From Pokkaliibacter plantistimulans (lineage in GTDB: Bacteria; Pseudomonadota; Gammaproteobacteria; Pseudomonadales; Balneatricaceae), in the NCBI RefSeq assembly GCF_046844695.1, contig NZ_CP177354.1:682001-746000 (forward strand): a DNA stretch of 64,000 nucleotides, in the 5' to 3' direction. Below the pieces are notes generated by a model. The model was not told where the DNA came from. It saw only the letters and a list, made by a program, of their open reading frames with translations, and ran no database searches. The translations under genes were made by a program, and so were the position numbers. Of this stretch, positions 1 through 8,217 are shown one piece after another. The stretch's first letter is position 1, and each line of letters begins with the position of its first letter.

Positions 1-109
1 GACCCCGGAGAAAATCCGCGACCTGATTTGCAGCTACGCCGCTGAAACCCTGGACAGCAAGTCCGGTGGCGGGCAGCAGATTCTGGCCGTCCTCAAGGAC
101 CAGCAGTAA
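1..109 (+). CDS. nuoE: NADH-quinone oxidoreductase subunit E, C-terminal end only
   Basis: Only the last 35 codons are in the window, read from base 2 and ending with TAA at 107-109. The peptide begins TPEKIRDLI and ends LKDQQ. The TPEKI motif followed by a helix is what is seen near the C-terminus of the 24-kDa NuoE/thioredoxin-like [2Fe-2S] subunit. Its place 12 bases before nuoF in a collinear nuo operon makes this assignment likely. The iron-sulfur ligands are outside the window and cannot be checked. Confidence 0.8.
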   Translation, partial: TPEKIRDLICSYAAETLDSKSGGGQQILAVLKDQQ

Positions 110-121
110 CAGGAGCTGACC

Positions 122-1441
122 ATGGAAAAAGTACTATCGCGCAATTTTCATCATGCGCAGCCCCTTGATCTGGCGACCTACCGTGCCGGTGGTGGCTACG
201 ACAGCCTGCAGTCGATCTTCGGCCGTGACCGTGAGGAAATGGTCAACGAACTGCGTGCTTCCGGTCTGCGTGGCTGTGGTGGCGCCGGTTTCTCCACCGG
301 TCTGAAGTGGAGCTTTCTGGCCAAGGACGCGCCGCGTCCGGTTTATCTGGTCATCAACCTCGACGAATCCGAGCCCGGCTCCTGCAAGGACCGCCAGGTG
401 CTCTATCGCGATCCTCACACCATTGTTGAAGGTGTGCTGGCCTCGGCCTACATCATCGGTGCCGACAAGGCCTTCGTCTTCGTTCGCGGCGAGTACAAAG
501 TCGGTGCGGCCAAGCTGGAAAAGGCCGTACAGGAAGCCCGCGACGCTGGCCTGCTGGGCGACAACATTTTAGGCTCCGGCTTCTCGCTGGATATCGACGT
601 GCATCTGAGTGCCGGTCGTTACATCTGCGGTGAAGAAACCGCACTGCTCAACGCGCTGGAAGGCTACCGCGCCAACCCCCGTTCCAAGCCGCCCTTCCCG
701 GCCGTCAAAGGTCTGTGGGGTCAGCCGACCATCGTCAACAACATGGAAACCGTCTGCCATGTGCCTTCCATCATGCACAAGGGTGCACAGTGGTTTCAGG
801 GGCAGGGTCAGAACGGCGGCAGCGGCACGCACCTGTTCCAGGTGTCGGGTCCGGTGAAGAACCCCGGAGTCTTCGAGCTGCCCATGGGTGTGACGGCCCG
901 TGAGCTGATTTACGATCACGCCGGTGGTCTGCTGGATGGCCGCAAGCTGATTGCCTTCCAGCCCGGTGGTTCCTCCACGCCGTTCATGACGCCTGATCAG
1001 CTCGACACGCCGATGCACTTCGACGCGGTGGCCAAGATTGGCTCCCGTCTGGGTACCGGTGGAGTGATCATCATGGATGACACCATCTGCCCGCTGAAGT
1101 ACACCCGCAACCTGATCGAATTCTATGCCCGTGAGTCCTGTGGCTTCTGCACGCCCTGCCGTGACGGTCTGCCCTATCTGGTGCATCTGTTCGACAAGTT
1201 TGAGCTGGGTACCGCGACCGCAGCAGATCACCAGACCATTCTCGAACTGTGCGGCCTGATCGGCCCCAACACCCACTGTGCGCTGGCCCCTGGTGCGGTC
1301 ATGCCGGTGCAGTCGGCGTTGCAGCTGTTCGATGACGAATTCAAGAAACATATCGCCGCTAAGGGATGCAGCTATTCACCTGTTGCCGCGACGGCGTCGC
1401 AGGCCGCTGCAGGCGCTGGCGTACAAGGAGGACATCACTGA
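122..1441 (+). CDS. nuoF: NADH-quinone oxidoreductase subunit F (NADH/FMN-binding)
   Basis: 439 residues, close to the family length of about 445. This is the 51-kDa subunit of complex I that oxidises NADH, holds FMN and carries iron-sulfur cluster N3. Near residue 53 the glycine-rich GLRGCGGAGFSTGLKW segment forms the NADH/FMN site. The N3 ligands are visible as C340, C343, C346 and C386 (CGFCTPC ... THC). An AGGAG ribosome site precedes the ATG. The TGA stop shares one base with the nuoG ATG, so the two are translationally coupled. The acidic peripheral arm protein acts at the cytoplasmic face. Confidence 0.97.
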   Translation: MEKVLSRNFHHAQPLDLATYRAGGGYDSLQSIFGRDREEMVNELRASGLRGCGGAGFSTGLKWSFLAKDAPRPVYLVINLDESEPGSCKDRQVLYRDPHTIVEGVLASAYIIGADKAFVFVRGEYKVGAAKLEKAVQEARDAGLLGDNILGSGFSLDIDVHLSAGRYICGEETALLNALEGYRANPRSKPPFPAVKGLWGQPTIVNNMETVCHVPSIMHKGAQWFQGQGQNGGSGTHLFQVSGPVKNPGVFELPMGVTARELIYDHAGGLLDGRKLIAFQPGGSSTPFMTPDQLDTPMHFDAVAKIGSRLGTGGVIIMDDTICPLKYTRNLIEFYARESCGFCTPCRDGLPYLVHLFDKFELGTATAADHQTILELCGLIGPNTHCALAPGAVMPVQSALQLFDDEFKKHIAAKGCSYSPVAATASQAAAGAGVQGGHH

Positions 1442-3792
1442 TGGGAACCCTCTATATCGACGATCAGCCGGTCGAGTTCCAGCCCGGTGACAACGTGCTG
1501 GATGCCGCCAAGCGCGCCAACATCGAAGTCCCCTATTTCTGCTATCACCCCGCCCTCGGTGCGGTGGGATCCTGCCGCGTCTGCGCCATGGAAACCGTGC
1601 CGAGCCGTGAAGGCGAACAGCCACGCACGGTGATGACCTGCACCCTCAAGGCACAGGACGGCATGCGCTTCCGCTTTGCCCAGAGCGACAAGGCGCCCGG
1701 CGTGTCAAAAACCATGGTGGAGTTCTATATGACCCGCCATCCCAACGACTGCCCGGTGTGTGATGAAGGCGGTGACTGCCACCTGCAGAACATGACCGTG
1801 GAAGTTGGTCACGCCTACCGTCGCTTCGATGGCCAGAAGAAAACCTATCCCAACCAGCTGCTCGGTCCGCTGGTGTGGAACACCGCCAACCGCTGTATCA
1901 CCTGCTATCGCTGTGTGCGTTTCTATCAGGACTACGCCCTCGGTGATGACTTCGGTGCCATGGGCTCGCGTAATAACGTGCTGTTCCGTCGTATCGATGA
2001 CGGTGCTTTTGACAGCCCCTTCGCCGGTAACATCATTACGGTCTGCCCGACCGGTACCTTCACCGACAAGGTATTCCGTCGCAAATATTCACGTACCTGG
2101 ATGCTGAAGAAGAGCGCCTCCATCTGTGCTCACTGCAGCGTCGGCTGCCACGTCGAGCCCGGTGCCCGCGCCGGTACCCTGCGTCGGGTCGTGCCCAACG
2201 AAAACAGTGCGGTGAATCAGTACTTCATATGTGACCGTGGCCGTTATGCGCCGCACGCCAGCGAAGCGGCCAACCGTCCGCTGCAGGTCAAGGTCGGCGG
2301 ACAGCTGCGGCAGGAACCGGCACTGGCGGTACTGCGTCAGGCACTGGCCGTCAGCGATGCACGCTGGGGTGTGATGGGCTCCGCCCGTGAAGACGTGGTG
2401 ACCAATCTGGTCCTGCAACAGCTAGCCAGTGATCTGAATGCCCCCTTCACCGCGTTCACCGATCCGCTCACCGAAGTCCGTACCAAGACGGCGGTCAACC
2501 TCAGCCTGTCGGCGCCCAGCCTGCAGGACATCGAGGCAGCGGACTGCATTCTGGTGGTCGGTGAGCTGACCGAACATGCGCCAATGATGGAACTGGCCGT
2601 GCGTCAGGCCCTCAAGCAGGGCAAGCCGGTGATGATGCTACACGCCGCCGCCAGTTTGCTGGCCGGTATGGTGCGCAAACAGCGCAGTCTGCAGGCGCAG
2701 ACCCAGGCCCCGGTACTCTGGGCGGAAACCCTGCAGAAGCTGATCAGCAGTCTGAGCCAGGAGCAGGCCGACGGCTGGGCTGCCCTGCTGAAGAATGCCA
2801 AGGCCCCGGTTCTGCTGGGTGTCGCCGAAGTGATGCCAACCGCCGCTATCAAGGCGCTGGCCGAACTGGCCGCGGTGCTGGGCGAGCAGGCCCGTGTGGG
2901 CTTTGCCCTGCCTGCGGCCAACAGTTTCGGTGCGGCGCAGGTCAGTCAGGCCGGTTCCAGCGAGCAGTTGCTGGAAGCACTGGAGCGTGGCGATATCAAC
3001 GCTCTGCTGGTGGTCGGTGCCGACCCCATGAGTGGCTGGCAGGGTGAGCGCTGGAGCAAGGCGCTGGCGAAAATCCAGCATCTGGTAGTGGTCGACCATA
3101 TTCACAGCGCCACCGTGCAGGCGGCGACTGTGGTGGTGCCTTCTGCTACGGTCAGCGAGCATAATGGCGTATTCATCAACTACGAAGGCCGGGTGCAGTC
3201 TTTTGCCAAGGCGTACAGCCGTGAAACCCAAGTGTTGCTGCAGGAAGAGCTGATTGCCCTGCTCTCCGGCGATGCCCGCGCCCGGGTGCAGAGCCAGCTG
3301 CTGTCGATGCTCGGCAGTGTCATGCCGTCGCCCGGTTCTACGGGCAGCCGCATCAAGCCTGCCACCCTGCCGATTGGTCAGCTGGCCGAAGCGGTGCTGG
3401 GCAATGGCCCGGCACTGGTGCTGCAGGGCTGGCACGGTGAGGAAGAAGTGGCGGGTTTTGCCACGGAACTGGCCTCACTGACGCCGCACGACAGCGTCGG
3501 CATTGCTCCGGCCTATGCCAAAGCACTGGGCCTGACTCTGGATAAAAACAGCCGTCTGACCATCAGCGTCCACAACAAGCAGCTGACCCTGCCGGTCAGC
3601 CTGTCGGCTCAGGTGGCCGAGGGCTGCGTCGCCGTGTCTCGCCGTGCCTTTGCTGAATTGCAGGCGCGCCTCGGCGATGAAGTGAAACTGACCGCCGCCA
3701 TGCGCTTGAGTGAAGAGCCGGCGGCGCCGTCTGTGGTGGCCCATTTCACCCCGCTGCAGGGTGACAACAGCAATGGAGGTCTGCGCCCATGA
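1441..3792 (+). CDS. nuoG: NADH-quinone oxidoreductase subunit G
   Basis: 783 residues, shorter than the ~900-residue enterobacterial NuoG. The electron-transfer subunit of the peripheral arm. Visible cluster ligands are [2Fe-2S] C34, C45, C48, C67; His-ligated [4Fe-4S] H100, C104, C107, C113; [4Fe-4S] C152, C155, C158, C202; and the extra N7-type cluster C229, C232, C236, C264. The rest is a molybdopterin-oxidoreductase-like fold that binds no cofactor in the family. The start at 1441 is chosen because AAGGAGG lies at 1425-1431 and homology begins at MGTLYIDDQPV; an upstream in-frame start at 1366 lies inside nuoF. It overlaps nuoH by 4 bases. Confidence 0.96.
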   Translation: MGTLYIDDQPVEFQPGDNVLDAAKRANIEVPYFCYHPALGAVGSCRVCAMETVPSREGEQPRTVMTCTLKAQDGMRFRFAQSDKAPGVSKTMVEFYMTRHPNDCPVCDEGGDCHLQNMTVEVGHAYRRFDGQKKTYPNQLLGPLVWNTANRCITCYRCVRFYQDYALGDDFGAMGSRNNVLFRRIDDGAFDSPFAGNIITVCPTGTFTDKVFRRKYSRTWMLKKSASICAHCSVGCHVEPGARAGTLRRVVPNENSAVNQYFICDRGRYAPHASEAANRPLQVKVGGQLRQEPALAVLRQALAVSDARWGVMGSAREDVVTNLVLQQLASDLNAPFTAFTDPLTEVRTKTAVNLSLSAPSLQDIEAADCILVVGELTEHAPMMELAVRQALKQGKPVMMLHAAASLLAGMVRKQRSLQAQTQAPVLWAETLQKLISSLSQEQADGWAALLKNAKAPVLLGVAEVMPTAAIKALAELAAVLGEQARVGFALPAANSFGAAQVSQAGSSEQLLEALERGDINALLVVGADPMSGWQGERWSKALAKIQHLVVVDHIHSATVQAATVVVPSATVSEHNGVFINYEGRVQSFAKAYSRETQVLLQEELIALLSGDARARVQSQLLSMLGSVMPSPGSTGSRIKPATLPIGQLAEAVLGNGPALVLQGWHGEEEVAGFATELASLTPHDSVGIAPAYAKALGLTLDKNSRLTISVHNKQLTLPVSLSAQVAEGCVAVSRRAFAELQARLGDEVKLTAAMRLSEEPAAPSVVAHFTPLQGDNSNGGLRP

Positions 3793-4766
3793 GTCCCTGG
3801 CTATTCTGGCCGCTGATCACCATTGCCATGGTGGTGGTCATTCTCGGTCTGATTCTGGCTGCCGGTTTCACCGTATTCGGTGAGCGGCGCATTCTCGGTC
3901 TGCTGCAGAACCGCTACGGCCCCAACCAGGCCGGCCCTTTCGGTCTGCTGCAGGCCATTGCTGATGCGGTCAAACTGCTGACCAAGGAATACTTCCTGCC
4001 CGGTTTCGTCGATCAGAAGCTGTACAAGCTGGCGCCGGTACTGGTGGTGGTCACCGTGCTGCTGAGCTTCGTGGTGGTGCCCATCGGCAAAGGCATCAGC
4101 TTTGCGGCTGATTTCAACGTCGGTCTGCTGTTTATCCTTGGCCTCAGCTCACTGCACGTTTACGGCATCTTCCTCGGTGGCTGGTCATCCAGCACCAAGT
4201 ACACCGTGCTCGGCTCGATCCGAACCATCGCCCAGCTGATCAGCTATGAGCTGGCCATGGGCGTGGCGCTGCTGGGCGTGGTGTTGCTGTCCGGTTCGTT
4301 CAGCCTCGAAGACATCGTGCTCAAGCAGGATATTGCCTATATTTTCCTGCAGCCGTTTGGCTTCATCGTGTTCTTCATCGCAGGCATCGCCGAAACCAAC
4401 CGCTTGCCGTTCGACCTGCCTGAGGCAGAGAACGAGCTAGCGGCGGGCTTCAACACCGAGTACGGCGGCATGCCGTTCGCCATGTTCTTCCTCGGTGAAT
4501 ACCTCGGCATCATCTTTATTTCCTGCCTGACCACCACCCTGTATCTGGGTGGCTGGCATGGCCCCTGGGCAGAAAGCTACCCGCTGGTGGGTGTGTTCTG
4601 GTTTGCCCTGAAGACCCTGGCGCTGCTGTTCTTCTTCATCTGGATGCGTGCCAGTGTGCCCCGCGTACGCTGGGACCAGCTGATGAGCTTCGGCTGGAAG
4701 TACCTGCTGCCGCTGGGTCTGGTCAACATCATCGCCACCGCCCTGATCAGTGCGCTGTGGATGTGA
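3789..4766 (+). CDS. nuoH: NADH-quinone oxidoreductase subunit H
   Basis: 325 residues, the usual size. An integral membrane subunit (NuoH/ND1) at the junction of the peripheral and membrane arms that helps form the quinone site. Family motifs seen include GERRILGLLQNRYGPN near residue 35, the ETNRLPFDLPEAENELAAG loop with its acidic residues near 205-220, and a C-terminal WMRASVPRVRWDQLM segment. Its ATG overlaps the nuoG stop (ATGA), and a GGAGG site lies within the end of nuoG. A 131-base gap to nuoI is unusual for this tightly packed operon. Confidence 0.97.
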   Translation: MSPWLFWPLITIAMVVVILGLILAAGFTVFGERRILGLLQNRYGPNQAGPFGLLQAIADAVKLLTKEYFLPGFVDQKLYKLAPVLVVVTVLLSFVVVPIGKGISFAADFNVGLLFILGLSSLHVYGIFLGGWSSSTKYTVLGSIRTIAQLISYELAMGVALLGVVLLSGSFSLEDIVLKQDIAYIFLQPFGFIVFFIAGIAETNRLPFDLPEAENELAAGFNTEYGGMPFAMFFLGEYLGIIFISCLTTTLYLGGWHGPWAESYPLVGVFWFALKTLALLFFFIWMRASVPRVRWDQLMSFGWKYLLPLGLVNIIATALISALWM

Positions 4767-4844
4767 TGAGTGGCGGATGTGATGTCAGCTAACGATTTTC
4801 AATTTACTGACCGGTCAGGTGTGGCGATGGCCCACCGCCCGCAG

Positions 4845-4873
4845 CCGCTCTGCCTTCGGGCAGGTGGCAGCGG
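4845..4873 (+). other. Intra-operonic hairpin with UUCG tetraloop between nuoH and nuoI
   Basis: CTGCC-TTCG-GGCAG forms a 5-bp stem on a UUCG loop. It is extended by CCGCT/AGCGG with a 5-base bulge (GTGGC) on the 3' side. It lies 24 bases before nuoI in the only sizeable gap of the operon. There is no T-tract, so RNA stabilisation or processing is more likely than termination. The structure is read directly; the role is inferred. Confidence 0.5.
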
Positions 4874-4897
4874 GTCAGGCTGGTTGAGGAGTTCACG

Positions 4898-5437
4898 ATG
4901 AAAAACCTGAAGAACTGGGTCGGTGAAATCACCGGTGCGTTCTCAGCGACGCTGAAACATGCGTTCGCCGAGCGCGACACCGTGTGTTACCCGGCGGAAA
5001 AACCCGATCTGCCAGAACGCTGGCGTGGCCGTATCATCCTGACTGTCACCCCGGAAGGTGAAGAGCGCTGTGTGGCCTGCTACCTGTGCTCCTCGGTCTG
5101 TCCTTCCAGCGCGATCACCATTCAGGGTGCCGAGCGTGAAGACGACGAGCGCCGCTACGCCGAGAAATTCGAGATCGACTTCACCCGCTGCATTTTCTGC
5201 GGTCTGTGTGAAGAAGCCTGTCCGACCCGGGCGATCCAGACCACCAATGACTTTGAGATGGGCGCCTCTTCCCGCGCCGAGCTGGTCTATGACAAGTCAC
5301 GGTTGCTGGAAAACCACACCGGTAAGTACCCCGACTTTGATTATTTCAAGCGTGCCGGGGTTCCCATTCGTGGCAAGGACGTCGGTGAAGGGGCCAATGA
5401 AAAGCCGCCTGTCGACGTCTACACCCTGCTGCCCTGA
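4898..5437 (+). CDS. nuoI: NADH-quinone oxidoreductase subunit I (two [4Fe-4S])
   Basis: 179 residues, matching the TYKY/PSST-side ferredoxin-like subunit. The two ferredoxin cluster motifs are complete: C58, C61, C64 and C68 (CVACYLCSSVCP), and C98, C101, C104 and C108 (CIFCGLCEEACP). They hold clusters N6a and N6b that pass electrons toward NuoB and quinone. GAGGAG sits a suitable distance upstream of the ATG. nuoJ follows after 15 bases. Confidence 0.97.
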   Translation: MKNLKNWVGEITGAFSATLKHAFAERDTVCYPAEKPDLPERWRGRIILTVTPEGEERCVACYLCSSVCPSSAITIQGAEREDDERRYAEKFEIDFTRCIFCGLCEEACPTRAIQTTNDFEMGASSRAELVYDKSRLLENHTGKYPDFDYFKRAGVPIRGKDVGEGANEKPPVDVYTLLP

Positions 5438-5452
5438 CGGAGGACCGATCCC

Positions 5453-5986
5453 ATGATGCTTTGGCATTTTGTCTTCTGGCTGAGCTGCGCGGTTGCCGTG
5501 GTCTGCTCTGCCAGCCTGCTGTTCGTCAGGAAGCCCATGCACGGTGCGGTCTATCTGACCACTGCCATGTGTGCACTGGCACTGGCGTTCTATCTGCTGG
5601 GCGCGCCCTTTATCGCCATGATGCAGCTGATTCTCTACGTCGGCGCCATCATGGTGCTGTTCGTGTTCGTCATCATGCTCAGCCCGCTGCAGGAAACCTT
5701 TCCGCTGCAGTTGCAGGACCGCAGCCTGTGGCCCGGCCTGATCCTGCTGATCCTCATGCTGCTGGAGCTGGGTGCGCTGCTGTTCGGCGGCCTGCAGGTC
5801 GATCCGACCACGCCGCAGATCATCGATTCCAAGGCGGTGGGCGAACTGCTGTTCGGCCATTACAAACTGGCGGTGGAAGCCATTTCCACCCTACTGCTGG
5901 CAGCACTGGTGGGGGTCATGTACTTCGCCCGTCATCTGCAGCGTCATCAGGAGCGCAAGCTGCCTGAACAGCAGGAGGCCAAATAA
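5453..5986 (+). CDS. nuoJ: NADH-quinone oxidoreductase subunit J
   Basis: 177 residues, a hydrophobic membrane-arm subunit (ND6 homologue). The conserved stretch with FIAMMQLILYVGAIMVLFVF near residues 50-68 is typical of NuoJ, where a pi-bulge helix couples quinone chemistry to proton pumping. Two ATG codons are adjacent (5453 and 5456), either of which fits the GGAGG at about 5440. The stop TAA shares a base with the nuoK ATG. Confidence 0.95.
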   Translation: MMLWHFVFWLSCAVAVVCSASLLFVRKPMHGAVYLTTAMCALALAFYLLGAPFIAMMQLILYVGAIMVLFVFVIMLSPLQETFPLQLQDRSLWPGLILLILMLLELGALLFGGLQVDPTTPQIIDSKAVGELLFGHYKLAVEAISTLLLAALVGVMYFARHLQRHQERKLPEQQEAK

Positions 5987-6312
5987 TGAACCTTCTCGCC
6001 GTACTGTTTGTGTCCTTCCTGCTGTTTGCCATTGGTCTGGCCGTCATTCTGGTGCGCCGTCAGCTGCTGTTCGTGCTGATGGGCATCGAAGTGATGACCA
6101 ACGGCGCGGTGCTGGCTGCCGTAGCGGCTGGCCAGTACTGGCACAGTGCCGATGGTCAGGTGCTGAGCCTGTTCATGATGCTGGTGGCGGGCAGTGAGCT
6201 GGCCATCACCCTGTTGCTGGCGATGCTGAGCTATCGCTATCTGAAAGTCAGCCGGATTGACCAGATGAATCAATTGCAGGACAAGCTGGATAAAGAGGGG
6301 CAACTGCTATGA
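5986..6312 (+). CDS. nuoK: NADH-quinone oxidoreductase subunit K
   Basis: 108 residues, slightly longer than the usual ~100. A three-helix subunit (ND4L). The GIEVMTNGAVLA segment contains the conserved helix-2 glutamate (E36 type), and SELAITLLLAML holds the helix-3 glutamate, both key to proton translocation. It starts on the last base of the nuoJ stop and overlaps nuoL by 4 bases. A short charged tail (DKLDKEGQLL) explains the extra length. Confidence 0.95.
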   Translation: MNLLAVLFVSFLLFAIGLAVILVRRQLLFVLMGIEVMTNGAVLAAVAAGQYWHSADGQVLSLFMMLVAGSELAITLLLAMLSYRYLKVSRIDQMNQLQDKLDKEGQLL

Positions 6313-8198
6313 CCGATGCCCTGGTAACCTTACCCATGATGCACCACCTGCTGTGGCTGATTCCCTGCGCGCCTCTGCTGGGCGCCCTGCTGATCATCGC
6401 GCTGGATGGCCTGCCCACCCGCGCCTATGGCGTGATTGCCAATCTGGCGGTACTGGTGTCCGCCCTTTGCGTCGCTCTGCTGTGGCTGAGTGGCAGCTGG
6501 GACATGCCGGTACAAACGGCCTATGAGTGGATGCACATCGATAACTGGCTGCTGGATGTCGGCTTCCGGGTGGATCGCTTCACGCTGGTGATGGCCAGTG
6601 TCAGCGCCTGGGTCGGTCTGCTGATTCACCTGTTCTCCACGCAGTACATGCGTCACGACTTCGGTGAGCGGCGCTACTTTGCCTACCTCAACCTGTTCGT
6701 TGGCGGCATGCTGCTGTTTATCACGGCCGATAACCTGATCCTGCTGTACGCCGGCTGGGAAATCATGGGCCTGTGCTCCTACGCGCTGGTGTCGCACTAC
6801 TACACTAAGGACGAGAACGTCTACGCCGGTCGCAAGGCCTTCGTCACCACCCGTATCGGTGATACTGCTCTGGCCATCGGGATTTTCCTCTGCTTCATGC
6901 AGTTCCAGAGCCTGAATCTGGAGTCCATCTTCCAGGCTGCGCCGCAGGCGCCTACCGGCATGATCGCCGCGATCTGCATCCTGTTCATGCTGGGTGCCTT
7001 TGCCAAGTCAGCACAGTTCCCGCTGCATGTGTGGTTGCCGGACGCCATGGCCGGTCCGTCCACGGTCTCGGCCCTGATCCACGCCGCCACCATGATCACC
7101 GCCGGTGTCTACCTGATCGCCCGCACGCATGTGCTGTTTGATCTGGTGCCGGATGTGCGCTGGTGGGTCGCGCTGGTCGGTGCCTTCACCGCTCTGTACG
7201 CCTCGGTCAGTGCCATTGGTCAGAACGACATCAAACGTATTCTGGCCTACTCCACCATCAGTCAGATCGGCTATATGTTTGCCGCGCTGGGGGTTGGCGG
7301 TTATTCGCTGGCGCTGTTCCATCTGGCCGTGCATGCCTGCTTCAAGGCGCTGATGTTCATGAGCTCCGGGGTGATCATCGAGATCTATCACCACGATCAT
7401 GACATCCGCAACATGGGCGGTCTGCACAAGCAGCAGAAGTTCCTCAGCTTCGCCTATCTGGCAGGCAGTCTGGCGCTGGCCGCCCTGCCGCTGGTGACCG
7501 CCAGCTTCTACAGTAAGGACGCCATCATCGCCGCGACCTACACCGCTGACCACGGCGCCTTCCTTGCCGGTCTCGGCCTGCTGGGTGCGCTGCTGACCGG
7601 TGTCTACTCCATGCGCATGTACTTCATGGTGTTTACCGGCAAGGCCCGCAGTGAGATCCATGATTACAAGATGACCTGGGCCATGAAGCTGCCACTGGGC
7701 ATTCTGGCACTGGGCAGTCTCTGTCTGGGCTTTATCCAGCTGCCTGACAGCTGGTCATTCGGCCCGCACCTGCTGTTGCCCTGGCTGGAGCCGGTGCTGA
7801 CCAGCGTGGCGCTGCCTGAAGGACATGCCGGTGAAATGCTGGAGCTGCTCGGCGCGGCGGCAGCGGTGATCGGTATCCTGATCGCCTGGCCGCTGACCAA
7901 GGCGGAAGTGCGCAGTGGTCGTGGTGTCGGCAATATCGGCTTCCTCAACAAGGCGCTGTATATCGATGACCTCGCCAAAGTGCTGGTGATCCGTCCCTTC
8001 CTCGCACTCTGTGCGGTACTGGGCAGTGTCATCGACGGTCTGCTGCTCAATGGCGTGCTGGTGGCCGGTGTGCGTCGCCTGATGCTTAACGCGGCAGAGG
8101 TGGTCAGCCGTGGTCAGGGTGCGCTGGTCAGCCGCTACGTGCTGCTGATGGTGCTCGGCCTGATGCTGATCATCGGCTATCTGACCGTGCAGCTGTAG
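6309..8198 (+). CDS. nuoL: NADH-quinone oxidoreductase subunit L
   Basis: 629 residues, the distal antiporter-like proton-pumping subunit (ND5). The Proton_antipo_N part includes VDRFTLVM and STQYMRHD. The antiporter core carries GAFAKSAQFPLHVWLPDAMAGPSTVSALIHAATMITAGVY, with the pumping lysine and histidines, near residues 215-255. The long lateral helix and C-terminal extension fit the full family length. GAGGGG precedes the ATG, which overlaps nuoK by ATGA. Confidence 0.97.
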   Translation: MTDALVTLPMMHHLLWLIPCAPLLGALLIIALDGLPTRAYGVIANLAVLVSALCVALLWLSGSWDMPVQTAYEWMHIDNWLLDVGFRVDRFTLVMASVSAWVGLLIHLFSTQYMRHDFGERRYFAYLNLFVGGMLLFITADNLILLYAGWEIMGLCSYALVSHYYTKDENVYAGRKAFVTTRIGDTALAIGIFLCFMQFQSLNLESIFQAAPQAPTGMIAAICILFMLGAFAKSAQFPLHVWLPDAMAGPSTVSALIHAATMITAGVYLIARTHVLFDLVPDVRWWVALVGAFTALYASVSAIGQNDIKRILAYSTISQIGYMFAALGVGGYSLALFHLAVHACFKALMFMSSGVIIEIYHHDHDIRNMGGLHKQQKFLSFAYLAGSLALAALPLVTASFYSKDAIIAATYTADHGAFLAGLGLLGALLTGVYSMRMYFMVFTGKARSEIHDYKMTWAMKLPLGILALGSLCLGFIQLPDSWSFGPHLLLPWLEPVLTSVALPEGHAGEMLELLGAAAAVIGILIAWPLTKAEVRSGRGVGNIGFLNKALYIDDLAKVLVIRPFLALCAVLGSVIDGLLLNGVLVAGVRRLMLNAAEVVSRGQGALVSRYVLLMVLGLMLIIGYLTVQL

Positions 8199-8217
8199 GG
8201 AAGGAGTAGAGACAACT

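Noticed and set aside
569..1351. Long minus-strand reading frame antisense to nuoF
   Set aside because: Low-complexity, His/Arg/Gln-rich translation mirroring codon bias of nuoF; no start signals.
1366..1440. Upstream start for nuoG giving 808 residues
   Set aside because: The extra 25 residues lie inside nuoF, are Arg/Cys-rich and unlike NuoG; the ATG at 1441 has an ideal ribosome site.
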